Origin: an uncultured Clostridia bacterium
Lineage (GTDB): Bacteria > Bacillota_I > Bacilli_A > RF39 > UBA660
Reading direction: 5' to 3'
NCBI GenBank assembly: GCA_947165135.1
Contig: CAMUZE010000007.1
Span: 1 to 55,144, forward strand
Length of the DNA stretch: 55,144 nucleotides
This document shows positions 47,793 to 55,144 of this stretch, in pieces (position 1 is the stretch's first letter; each line of letters starts with the position of its first letter). Both the position numbers and the translations under genes were made by a program. The notes under the pieces are model-generated. The model saw only the letters and a program-made list of their open reading frames with translations. It did no database searches and was not told where the DNA came from.

Positions 47793-48758
47793 ATGTTTAA
47801 CTAGATATTCTTCATAAGTTCCACCATCTAGATATACATCAGTAGCAAGTTCTATTCCTAAATATCTATAATGCCATGGTTCAAATCCATATCCTGTTAT
47901 GAATTCTTTTCCCTTCGGATATCTTTCAATAAATCCATATTTATATGAGTTTTCTTTTAACCAAGCATATTCTTTAGTATTTTCAAAGTGTGCTTTAGAT
48001 GATGCATTATTTAAATCAACTGCTAAACCTAATTGATGTTCTGAATGTCCTGGCTTTGCAGAGTATAATAATGCATGCTCTAGTCCATCACTATTTTTAG
48101 AATTATTAAATAAGGATCTTTGAGTACTTTCTGTTCTATATGCAGATACTACCCATAATTTAATATTATCTTTTGAAGCAGCATCAATCATTTTATATAG
48201 TGCATCTGCTGCTTTACTCCTTAATTTATAATTATAACTTGATTTTTTATATTTACTATCAATACTTACTAAATCTTTTGCTTCAAAATTATCGGGTAAT
48301 TTATAATATTTATTTACTACTGCGTCATAATCATCATAGTTAGTTATTTCTGTTATATTAGTATAAAATTCTATATCAAGTCCAATCTCAACATATATAA
48401 CAGTATCATCAAATGAAAAATCTTTATTTTTTGAATAATAGTTTTCATATCTACTAATATTTTCTATTTTAAAATAAGGTGACTTTAATAATTCTGTTAA
48501 GTGATCATATTTTTCTGATAGAAGATATTTTTTAACATCAGAATTACTTATTTTAGATTCAATTGTATTTATTTCATTAACATTGTATCCTAAAACAAGA
48601 AGTTCTTCTTTATATATATATTCTTCTTTTGTAATATCTTTTCCATCAGGAACTATTTCTTGATCATTTCCTTTTATTTTATATAAATAAACATAAGTTC
48701 CAAATAAAATTAAAGCAGCAACAATAATAAGAGATACTCCTAAAAATCCTTTTTTCAT
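47784..48758 (-). CDS. D-alanyl-D-alanine carboxypeptidase, VanY family
   Basis: This 324-residue protein has an N-terminal signal anchor (about 7-27) and acts on peptidoglycan stem peptides outside the membrane. Zinc ligands fit the family: SEHQLGLAVD (H241, D248) and EPWHYR (H296), with catalytic E293 and the conserved SAYRTESTQ. The 150-residue region before the catalytic domain (about 45-180) is an LysM-free, mixed domain seen in other gut VanY-like proteins. GGTGAT ribosome binding site. It probably trims D-Ala from cell-wall precursors; nothing suggests vancomycin resistance. Confidence 0.88.
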   Translation of the reverse strand: MKKGFLGVSLIIVAALILFGTYVYLYKIKGNDQEIVPDGKDITKEEYIYKEELLVLGYNVNEINTIESKISNSDVKKYLLSEKYDHLTELLKSPYFKIENISRYENYYSKNKDFSFDDTVIYVEIGLDIEFYTNITEITNYDDYDAVVNKYYKLPDNFEAKDLVSIDSKYKKSSYNYKLRSKAADALYKMIDAASKDNIKLWVVSAYRTESTQRSLFNNSKNSDGLEHALLYSAKPGHSEHQLGLAVDLNNASSKAHFENTKEYAWLKENSYKYGFIERYPKGKEFITGYGFEPWHYRYLGIELATDVYLDGGTYEEYLVKHSK

Positions 48759-48833
48759 ATAATCACCTTTTTCTTAATATAATTATACTATATATAATAA
48801 TAAAAATACTAAGGATTTATTATTAATTTACAT

Positions 48834-48862
48834 AAAAAGTACTAAATTTTTAGTACTTTTTT
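48834..48862 (-). terminator. Terminator embedded in the PAP2 gene end
   Basis: On the minus strand AAAAGTACTAAA and TTTAGTACTTTT form a 12-bp stem followed by T's. The last codons and TAG stop (48842-48844) of the PAP2 gene lie inside it. Confidence 0.75.
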
Positions 48863-49477
48863 CAATTTATTATTTTCTTTATAAAATATTTTTACTAAAA
48901 CATATACAACTAATGCAAGTATATCTCCACTAACTAAATCTATGAATACATGTTGTTTTACAAATAGAGTAGCTATCATAATAAGAATAGATATTAATGA
49001 AATAATTATTTTAACTGGATAATTTATATTCTTGTTTTCAAACATAAATAATATAAACATCATACTCATCGCACAATGAAGTGATGGAAAACAATTAAGA
49101 ACAGGTGTATCTATTGCAAATATTATTTTAGCAGTTAATGTTAGTAATCCTTTTACTACAACATCGGGTCTATCTACTGTAGATGGATAAATAACAAATA
49201 TTATATTAGCTATTATAGTCACAATTATATAAGTAAAAATATATCTCATAAATGAATCTTTATTTTTTTTATATAAAAAGTATGGAACTATAAATATTAA
49301 TAAATACCAAATAAAATAAGGAATAATAAACCATATATTAAATGGTATTTTAGCGTCAATTGAATTTCCAATTAAATGTGGAGTACCTTGGAATAATTTA
49401 GAAAAGAAAAAACATACTGTTTGAAATACTATTAATAATATTGTTGTAATTAAAGGTTTAAACTCAATTTTTTTCAT
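48842..49477 (-). CDS. PAP2-family membrane phosphatase
   Basis: This 211-residue protein has about six transmembrane helices. The lipid-phosphatase motifs are present: FPSLHCAMS (P-S-x-H, H134) and KQHVFIDLVSGD (H176, D180), with DRP near 102-104 as a short first motif. It belongs to the inositolphosphotransferase/PAP2 type and could dephosphorylate undecaprenyl or other lipid phosphates. A GGTGATG site and TATAAT (49494-49499) precede it with a very short leader. It is followed by the VanY gene on the same strand, but an intervening terminator separates them. Confidence 0.83.
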   Translation of the reverse strand: MKKIEFKPLITTILLIVFQTVCFFFSKLFQGTPHLIGNSIDAKIPFNIWFIIPYFIWYLLIFIVPYFLYKKNKDSFMRYIFTYIIVTIIANIIFVIYPSTVDRPDVVVKGLLTLTAKIIFAIDTPVLNCFPSLHCAMSMMFILFMFENKNINYPVKIIISLISILIMIATLFVKQHVFIDLVSGDILALVVYVLVKIFYKENNKLKKVLKI

Positions 49478-49634
49478 AATACATCACCACTTAATTATAC
49501 AATAAAGTGTAAATAAAATCAAAGCATCATTGTTGATATATTTATTATAATATATAATTATATTGTAGAATTTATACTAGATATTTATTTAAAAATGAGT
49601 TATAATCTATTGCATTAAAAAGGAGGTCATTATT

Positions 49635-50948
49635 ATGCGTCAAACAATTTGTTTAGTTGGAAGACCTAATACAGGTAAAAGTACTTTATTTAATAGAATA
49701 GTAGGTAAAAAAGTTGCAATTATAGAAGATGCACCTGGTGTTACTAGAGATAGAATATATAGTCAAGCAACATTTAAAGATAAACCATTTTATTTAATTG
49801 ATACTGGTGGTATTGATTTAAGTGATGGACAGTTTAATGATGAAATTCGTATGCAAGTAGAAATTGGTATTAATGAAGCAGATACTATAATTTTTGTTGT
49901 AGATGCTAAAGATGGCCTTACTACAAGTGATTTATTAATTCGCGATATGTTAAAACGTCAAAATAAAAAAGTAATAGTTGCTATTAACAAAATAGATAAT
50001 AGTATATCTAAAGATACAATATATGAATTTTATTCTTTAGGATTTGATGATTATGTTGGTATATCTGCAGAACATGGTACTGGTGTTAATGATTTATTAA
50101 AACTAGCAACTGATGAATATACAGAAGGATATGAAGAAGAAGATAATAATATTAAAATAGCAGTTATAGGAAGACCTAATGTAGGTAAAAGTAGTTTAGT
50201 AAATGCACTTTTAAATGAAGATAGAGTAATAGTAAGTAATGTTGCTGGTACTACAAGAGATGCAATAGATACAAAGTTTACTTATAATAAAGAAGAGTAC
50301 ACTTTAATTGATACAGCTGGTCTTCGTAAAAAAGGTAAAATATTTGAAGCAGTAGAAAAATATAGTCTACTTCGAAGTATGAAAGCAATTGATAGAAGTG
50401 ATGTATGTCTTTTAGTACTTGATGCTACTACAGGAATAGTAGAGCATGATAAACATATCGCAGGTTATGCTCTTGAAGCGGGTAAACCAGTAGTAATAGT
50501 AGTTAATAAATGGGATACTATTGAAGAAAAAGATGAAAGCATGAAAGAATGGAAAAAAGATATTAAGAATAATTTCCAATTTATGGACTTTGCTAAAATA
50601 GTTTTCTTAAGTGCAGAAACTAAAAAAAGAATTCATACATTAATGCCAGAAGTATTAACTTCATACAATAACTCTATTAAGGAAGTTAAAACAAATATAA
50701 TAAATGATATTATAAGAGATGCTTTTATTGAAACACCACCTCCTGCTTTTAAAGGTAAAAAATTAAAAGTATATTTTACTCATCAATCTGGAATTAAACC
50801 TCCTAGATTTGATATAGAAGTTAACTCTAAAGAATTAGTTCATTTTAGTTATTATAGATATCTTGAAAATAAAATACGTGAGAATATTGACTTTAGCGGA
50901 ACACCAATATTAATTCAATTTAAAAATAAAGGTGAAAGAGAATTATAA
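49635..50948 (+). CDS. der: Ribosome biogenesis GTPase Der (EngA)
   Basis: This 437-residue essential GTPase for 50S subunit assembly has two G domains in tandem. The first is GRPNTGKST (8-16), DTGGID and NKID; the second is GRPNVGKSS, DTAGLRKKG and VNKWD. They are followed by the KH-like C-terminal domain (NDIIRDAFIETPPPAFKGKK and FTHQSGIKPPRFDI). The length is typical. AAAAGGAGG site. Promoter TATAAT at 49601-49606. It overlaps tlyA by one base (TAATG). Confidence 0.95.
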   Translation: MRQTICLVGRPNTGKSTLFNRIVGKKVAIIEDAPGVTRDRIYSQATFKDKPFYLIDTGGIDLSDGQFNDEIRMQVEIGINEADTIIFVVDAKDGLTTSDLLIRDMLKRQNKKVIVAINKIDNSISKDTIYEFYSLGFDDYVGISAEHGTGVNDLLKLATDEYTEGYEEEDNNIKIAVIGRPNVGKSSLVNALLNEDRVIVSNVAGTTRDAIDTKFTYNKEEYTLIDTAGLRKKGKIFEAVEKYSLLRSMKAIDRSDVCLLVLDATTGIVEHDKHIAGYALEAGKPVVIVVNKWDTIEEKDESMKEWKKDIKNNFQFMDFAKIVFLSAETKKRIHTLMPEVLTSYNNSIKEVKTNIINDIIRDAFIETPPPAFKGKKLKVYFTHQSGIKPPRFDIEVNSKELVHFSYYRYLENKIRENIDFSGTPILIQFKNKGEREL

Positions 50949-51730
50949 TGACAAGGTTAGATATAGAACTTGTTAATAGAGGACTATTTGAAACTAGAAG
51001 TAAAAGTCAAAATGAAATTAAAAACAAAGTGGTTTTTGTAAATAATAAATGCATTGATAAGCCATCTTTTAATGTAAATGATTCTGATAAAATTGAAATC
51101 ATTGGAGAAACTTTAAAATATGTATCACGTGGTGGATTAAAATTAGAACATGCCATAAAAGAATTTAATATTGATTTAAAAAATAAAATAATGATAGATA
51201 TTGGATCTTCTACAGGAGGTTTTTCCGATTGTGCACTACAAAATAATATATCTAAAATATATGCTATAGATGTAGGTAGTAATCAATTTAGTGATAAATT
51301 AAAAAATAATAAAAAAATTTTTCTATATGAAAACACTGATTTTAGAAATATAGATAATAACATTGTTATAGATGCTAATATTTGTACAATAGATGTTTCA
51401 TTTATATCAGTAACTAAATTATTAAATAAAATTAGTGAATTAAACATAAATGAGATAATTTGTTTAATAAAGCCTCAGTTTGAATGTGGAATAGATATAT
51501 CAAATAAATATAAGGGCATACCTCTAAATAAAGATGTACATTTTGAAGTGATAAATAATGTAGTGAATGCATTTAAAAAGATATATTTTTATTTAAATAA
51601 TATTACTTATTCACCAATTAAGGGTGGCAATGGAAATATAGAATATCTTGCATATTTTACTAAGACTAAAGCAAATAACAATTGTAAATATAGAGATTTA
51701 ATTGATAAAACATTTAAGATTTTAAAATAA
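50948..51730 (+). CDS. tlyA: TlyA family rRNA methyltransferase
   Basis: This 260-residue protein has an S4 RNA-binding domain at the N-terminus (about 1-60, RLDIELVNRGLFETRSKSQN) joined to a FtsJ-like Rossmann methyltransferase. It shows YVSRGGLKLEHAI, the SAM loop DIGSSTGGFSDCAL, IDVGSNQ, IDVSFIS and LIKPQFECG. Members methylate 16S/23S rRNA 2'-O positions; the old name haemolysin is a family misnomer. Coupled to der through TAATG, consistent with a joint ribosome role. Confidence 0.88.
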   Translation: MTRLDIELVNRGLFETRSKSQNEIKNKVVFVNNKCIDKPSFNVNDSDKIEIIGETLKYVSRGGLKLEHAIKEFNIDLKNKIMIDIGSSTGGFSDCALQNNISKIYAIDVGSNQFSDKLKNNKKIFLYENTDFRNIDNNIVIDANICTIDVSFISVTKLLNKISELNINEIICLIKPQFECGIDISNKYKGIPLNKDVHFEVINNVVNAFKKIYFYLNNITYSPIKGGNGNIEYLAYFTKTKANNNCKYRDLIDKTFKILK

Positions 51731-51766
51731 CTTAAATGTTTTTAAATTGACTAGTTTTTTATCATG

Positions 51767-51801
51767 TGTTATCATAAGTTTCATTAGAAAAGTGGGGGGA
51801 G
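51767..51801 (+). promoter_or_regulatory. Extended -10 promoter and RBS of the second M16 pair
   Basis: TGTTATCAT at 51767-51775 is followed by GGGGGGAG at 51794-51801, 2 nt before the ATG at 51804. The GGGGG core is better spaced than the last bases. Confidence 0.55.
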
Positions 51802-51803
51802 TT

Positions 51804-53039
51804 ATGGATTTATCAAGACTTATTAATGATAATGGGATGTATTTATATCAAGATGATAGCTTTAATACAATTAATATGCAATTATGTTTTAATAGTAAAA
51901 ATGGAAATAGAGAAGATGCTATTAACTATGTATTATGCAAATATTTAATGCATTCAAATGAAGTGCATGAATCAACAGCTAAAAGAATGAAAGAACTTTA
52001 TTCGGCAGAAGTATGGTTTTCTCCACAAAAAATAGGAAAAATCAGTAATATACTTTTATGTGTTGATTTAGTTTCTCCTTCTGTAGTAGAAGATGATTAC
52101 TTAGAAGATGCTTTTAAATTTGTAAGTGATATATTATTACATCCTGATTTTACTGATAATGAACAATTAGAAATTATTAAAAGATCATATATATCTGATT
52201 TACTTCATAGAATATCAAATTCAGGTAATAGAGCAAGTAGACTTTTTTTAGATAGTGTATTTGAAGATGAAAATAACAAATATGGATGTTCAGTAGATAA
52301 AGAATATATAAAAAATACCATTAATTCTATAACTATGGATGATATAAAAGAAGCATATTATAATACGATTAACGAAAATAGTTTTTATAGAGGAATAGTA
52401 TTTGGAAATATTTCTACTGATGAATTTAAATTACTCAGAAAGATTATTCCATATAAAAATAATAAAGGTTTAATAGACTACTTGCCACAACCTAATATAG
52501 TAGAAGGTGATAGTGAAGTGTCTGATCCTGATATTAATGAATCTATTTTATATGTAACATATGAAATAGATGATATAGATGAGGGATTAACAAAAATACT
52601 TGGTTCTATATTTAATGGAAGAAATGGATTATGTCATCAAATATTAAGAGAAAAGTATGGACTTGTATATTCATCATATGTTTCGATTTTCTATTATAGA
52701 AAAGCATTTGTTTTTAAAGCAAAGATTGATAAAAATAATAAACAAAAAACATTAGATGCTATAAATGAAATAATTTCTATTGCTCAAGATAAAACAAAAT
52801 TAATAGATTTACTTAAGTATGCAAAAGAATATATTAAAACTGAAGATTATTTATTAAGTGAAAATAAAACAGATATGGTTGATTATTTAGATGATTATAT
52901 TCGTGGTATTGCAGGGGATTTTAATTATTCTGAGTTTATTAAAAATTTAGATAGTTATACTGAAGAAGATATAGCTAGTCATATGAAATCTTTAAGATTA
53001 AAAAATATATTTATGTATAAGGGGGATAAAAATGCGTAA
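51804..53039 (+). CDS. M16-family protein, inactive subunit (second pair)
   Basis: This is a 411-residue protein. The ATG at 51804 behind GGGGGGAG is chosen; an upstream in-frame start would add a hydrophobic stretch that crosses the predicted promoter. It has an M16 fold without HxxEH. The first half has the degenerate site region AINYVLCKYLMHSNEVHEST. The second half has LCHQILREKYGLVYSSYVSI, the R/Y strand of M16 beta-type subunits. It overlaps the zinc-bearing partner by 8 nt. A diverged paralogue of the 37056-38312 gene, or an independent pair. Confidence 0.78.
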   Translation: MDLSRLINDNGMYLYQDDSFNTINMQLCFNSKNGNREDAINYVLCKYLMHSNEVHESTAKRMKELYSAEVWFSPQKIGKISNILLCVDLVSPSVVEDDYLEDAFKFVSDILLHPDFTDNEQLEIIKRSYISDLLHRISNSGNRASRLFLDSVFEDENNKYGCSVDKEYIKNTINSITMDDIKEAYYNTINENSFYRGIVFGNISTDEFKLLRKIIPYKNNKGLIDYLPQPNIVEGDSEVSDPDINESILYVTYEIDDIDEGLTKILGSIFNGRNGLCHQILREKYGLVYSSYVSIFYYRKAFVFKAKIDKNNKQKTLDAINEIISIAQDKTKLIDLLKYAKEYIKTEDYLLSENKTDMVDYLDDYIRGIAGDFNYSEFIKNLDSYTEEDIASHMKSLRLKNIFMYKGDKNA

Positions 53040-54279
53040 TTATAAAAAAATAATTTTAAATAATGGTATTCCTTTATACTTATATAATGACAAATCATTA
53101 AAACAAACTTTTGTAAGCTATATTGTTAAATATGGTTCCAGTGGTAGATGGTTTGATTTTAAAATGGATGGTAGACTTTATAGTGTTGGTTCTGGATATG
53201 CTCATTACCTAGAACATTTACTTGGAGAACATTCAAAGCATGGTAATATCTATACTAATTTTGATGCTAGATATTATAATTCTAATGCATATACTGCAGA
53301 TGACCATACTTGTTATCATTTTGTTGGAGTAGATAAAATTAAAGAATCTATTAAAGAATTAATTGAAGCAATAGACTGTCCAGTCTTTGATAAAAAAGAT
53401 GTTAATCAAAGTAGACATGCAATTTGTGAAGAATCATCTACTTGGCAAGATAACTTCGACGTTCATGCGGTTCATTTAGTTGAAAAAAATTTATTTAGTG
53501 CATATAGTGAATACGATTATACATTATCACCTATAGGTAGTAGAAAAACTACAAATGAAATGACTATGAAAAAACTATATGACTGTTATAATGCATTTTA
53601 TTCAGATGATAATAAAATTCTTGTTATAGCAGGAAATGTTAATGAAGAAGAATTAGTTGATTATTTAAATAATATTTATGCAAATATTGAAAGTCATAAA
53701 AGAAAAGTAATTCTTCCTGAATTTGATTTGGATCCTATTCGTAAAAAGGAAGAAGAAATAATAAGAAAAGTAGATATCGATATTAATAGTTTAGGTATTA
53801 AAATAAAAAAACCAGAAGGTGTAACTAAAGAAGAGCTTAATATTTGTTTATATTTTCTATATAATTACCTATTAAGCAGTGAAAATGATTTTTATCATTA
53901 TTTAAAAAGTAAAAATTTATTAGATTTAATTTATTATCGTTATATTAAATGGCATGATGATTATGCTCAATTAATACATAGTTATGTTTCTAATAATCCA
54001 AAAGAATATTTAAAAGTAGCTAGAGATAAATTATATAGAATGGATATGAGTTTTGCAGATTTTGAAGGAATTAGAAGATCATTTATAGCAGAAGAGGTAA
54101 GAAATCTTGATGATAAGTACGGTAACCCGGCTGATTTTGGTAAAAGATTAGCTTTTACTGATAACTATTCTGATTTAGAAATATATAAAAAATTAACTTA
54201 TGAAAGATTTATGGAAATACTGAATATGTTAGAATTTGATAAATATACAATAGGTAAGGTAAGACAATTAAAAAAATAA
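53032..54279 (+). CDS. M16-family zinc peptidase (second pair)
   Basis: This 415-residue protein has HYLEH (H58, E61, H62) in GYAHYLEHLLGEHSKHG. The ligand-bearing helix around VNQSRHAICEESSTWQDNF supplies the E of the third site, although it is shorter than the E-E-x-x-x-x-E-E of the first pair. It is cytoplasmic. The gene starts inside the last codons of its zinc-less partner (ATGCGTAA overlap), so the subunits should be made in balance. The pair sits just before the str operon, an unusual place. Confidence 0.83.
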   Translation: MRNYKKIILNNGIPLYLYNDKSLKQTFVSYIVKYGSSGRWFDFKMDGRLYSVGSGYAHYLEHLLGEHSKHGNIYTNFDARYYNSNAYTADDHTCYHFVGVDKIKESIKELIEAIDCPVFDKKDVNQSRHAICEESSTWQDNFDVHAVHLVEKNLFSAYSEYDYTLSPIGSRKTTNEMTMKKLYDCYNAFYSDDNKILVIAGNVNEEELVDYLNNIYANIESHKRKVILPEFDLDPIRKKEEEIIRKVDIDINSLGIKIKKPEGVTKEELNICLYFLYNYLLSSENDFYHYLKSKNLLDLIYYRYIKWHDDYAQLIHSYVSNNPKEYLKVARDKLYRMDMSFADFEGIRRSFIAEEVRNLDDKYGNPADFGKRLAFTDNYSDLEIYKKLTYERFMEILNMLEFDKYTIGKVRQLKK

Positions 54280-54304
54280 AAGAATAATAATTTTTACAAA
54301 AAAT

Positions 54305-54344
54305 AAACTTAATGTGAAGAAAGATATTGACATTAAGTTTTTTT
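54305..54344 (+). terminator. Terminator overlapping the rpsL promoter
   Basis: The 11-bp stem AAACTTAATGT/ACATTAAGTTT with a 14-nt loop is followed by TTTT. The TTGACA -35 of rpsL (54327-54332) lies across the start of the 3' arm. Confidence 0.75.
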
Positions 54345-54387
54345 AATGATATCATTATGTAGATTTGTGGTTTTCCCTAGGGAAAAC
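54327..54387 (+). promoter_or_regulatory. rpsL-rpsG operon promoter and leader palindrome
   Basis: TTGACA (54327-54332), a 17-nt spacer and TATCAT (54350-54355) with a TG extension (54347-54348) form the strongest promoter in the window. The leader begins with a perfect 18-bp palindrome (54370-54387, half-site GTTTTCCCT), within about 10 nt of the predicted transcript start. It could be a DNA operator or an RNA element for ribosomal-protein feedback. Confidence 0.75.
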
Positions 54388-54446
54388 TAATAAAAATAGT
54401 GATTTTGATACGCCTGGAAATGTGTATTAAGAAAGGAGAAAAATTC

Positions 54447-54860
54447 ATGCCTACAATTAATCAATTAGTTAGAAAAAGAAGAGGACAAAAAACTAAAAAG
54501 AGTAAAAGCCCAGTATTAAATATTGGATATAACTCAAAAGACAAATTAAAAACAAATAATACTTCACCACAAAAACGTGGAGTATGTACTCGTGTTTCAA
54601 CTAAGACACCTAAAAAACCAAACTCAGCTTTAAGAAAAATAGCCAGAGTAAAACTAAGTAATGGATATGAAGTTACTTGTTATATTGGTGGAGAAGGACA
54701 TAATCTTCAAGAACATAGTGTTGTTCTAATTAGAGGTGGACGTGTTAAAGACCTTATCGGTGTTCGTTATCATATTGTTCGTGGTACTTTAGATACTGCT
54801 GGTATTGATAAGAGACGTCAAGGAAGAAGTAAATACGGAACTAAAAAACCTAAGAAATAA
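54447..54860 (+). CDS. rpsL: 30S ribosomal protein S12
   Basis: This 137-residue protein forms part of the decoding site. The ATG at 54447 behind AAAGGAGAA (54432-54439) starts [13 protein letters not shown], the universal S12 N-terminus. A longer in-frame reading from 54399 is an artefact. Conserved blocks are [40 protein letters not shown] and [15 protein letters not shown]. The usual streptomycin-site lysine region TPKKPNS is intact, so no resistance substitution is evident there. First gene of the str operon. Confidence 0.97.
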   Translation: MPTINQLVRKRRGQKTKKSKSPVLNIGYNSKDKLKTNNTSPQKRGVCTRVSTKTPKKPNSALRKIARVKLSNGYEVTCYIGGEGHNLQEHSVVLIRGGRVKDLIGVRYHIVRGTLDTAGIDKRRQGRSKYGTKKPKK

Positions 54861-54893
54861 AAAATAATACTTTAAGAAAGGAGATAAATAAAC

Positions 54894-55144
54894 ATGCGTA
54901 AGAGACAAGCAATTAAAAGAGATGTTTTAGCAGATCCTATATACAATTCTAAAATGATTACAAAACTTATCAATGGAATCATGATTGGTGGTAAAAAAGG
55001 TACTGCTCAAAAAATATTATATAGTGCACTTGATATAGTTAAAGAAAAAACAAAACAAGATCCTATAGAAGTTTTAAATAAAGCATTTGAAAACATTAAA
55101 CCAGCTTTAGAAATTAGAAGTAGACGTATTGGTGGAAGTAACTA
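54894..55144 (+). CDS. rpsG: 30S ribosomal protein S7, 3' end outside the window
   Basis: The reading frame starts at the ATG after AAAGGAG (54877-54883): MRKRQAIKRDVLADPIYNSK, followed by GGKKGTAQKILYSALDIV and EIRSRRIGGSN. These are hallmark segments of S7, which nucleates assembly of the 30S head and autoregulates the str operon in some bacteria. Only the first 83 codons are present. It lies 33 nt after rpsL, the standard order, with fusA expected next. Confidence 0.95.
   Translation, partial: MRKRQAIKRDVLADPIYNSKMITKLINGIMIGGKKGTAQKILYSALDIVKEKTKQDPIEVLNKAFENIKPALEIRSRRIGGSN

Noticed and set aside
51747-51803. Longer start for the second inactive M16 subunit
   Set aside because: It would cross the predicted extended -10 promoter and lacks a ribosome binding site, while GGGGGGAG fits the ATG at 51804.
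54399-54446. N-terminal extension of S12
   Set aside because: The universal S12 start MPTINQLV follows a strong AAAGGAG site at 54432; the upstream codons are leader.
1-55144. tRNA, rRNA, riboswitch or T-box genes
   Set aside because: No T-loop GGTTCGAATCC-like segments with matching acceptor stems, no rRNA blocks and no recognisable riboswitch core were seen on either strand by eye.

Overview
The window reads as a very AT-rich chromosome segment (well under 30% G+C by eye) from a low-GC Bacillota. UGA is used as a stop and tryptophan is UGG, so the code is standard. Ribosome binding sites are AGGAGG-like or GGTGA-like. The genes EzrA, FtsK/SpoIIIE, Der, TlyA, HelD, paired M16 peptidases of the YmfF/YmfH type, lipoproteins with lipoboxes, a VanY-type carboxypeptidase and the rpsL-rpsG start of the str operon fit a Bacilli-like, walled, single-membrane bacterium. 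The many short hypothetical proteins and the composition suggest an uncultured gut lineage near the Mollicutes-related Bacilli (RF39-like). That placement is inference.

Layout. 1-2.7 kb: a cytoplasmic flavodoxin, an exported flavodoxin lipoprotein, a small conserved protein and an orphan lipoprotein. 2.9-19.2 kb: an accessory-looking block of about 21 mostly unrecognised genes (ABC-type ATPase, ASCH protein, HExxH metallopeptidase, acyltransferase, NUDIX, DUF1835/DUF3658-like protein, a two-TM coiled-coil protein, three Cys/His finger proteins, a 900-residue protein, a minimal nucleotidyltransferase). Many of them end in a similar short basic tail of the form L-[T/S/V/I]-[R/K]-K, and several share a repeated terminator-promoter spacer. 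19.2-29.6 kb: guanine deaminase, an RsgI-like Cys-rich surface protein, a YdcF-like membrane protein, an ABC exporter, a GrpB protein, a broken gene, a rhodanese/thioredoxin-like lipoprotein pair, and 3-hydroxyacyl-CoA dehydrogenase. 29.7-32.3 kb: HelD on the minus strand, then a gene-poor stretch holding a probable type I toxin and a convergent small RNA. 32.3-55.1 kb: mostly housekeeping genes. These are EzrA, FtsK, DeoD, an M16 pair, a HerA-like ATPase, HIT, cysteine desulfurase, SSB, phosphoesterase, pyrimidine-nucleoside phosphorylase, VanY, PAP2, Der, TlyA, a second M16 pair, S12 and the start of S7.

Transcription signals are compact. Rho-independent hairpins often overlap stop codons and run straight into extended -10 promoters (TGNTATAAT) with little or no -35 element. 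A subset has only about 15-17 nt between the -10 box and the start codon, with GGTGA as the ribosome binding site. Nucleoside salvage (guaD, deoD, pdp) is scattered in separate units. No tRNA, rRNA, CRISPR array, insertion sequence or phage structural gene was seen.
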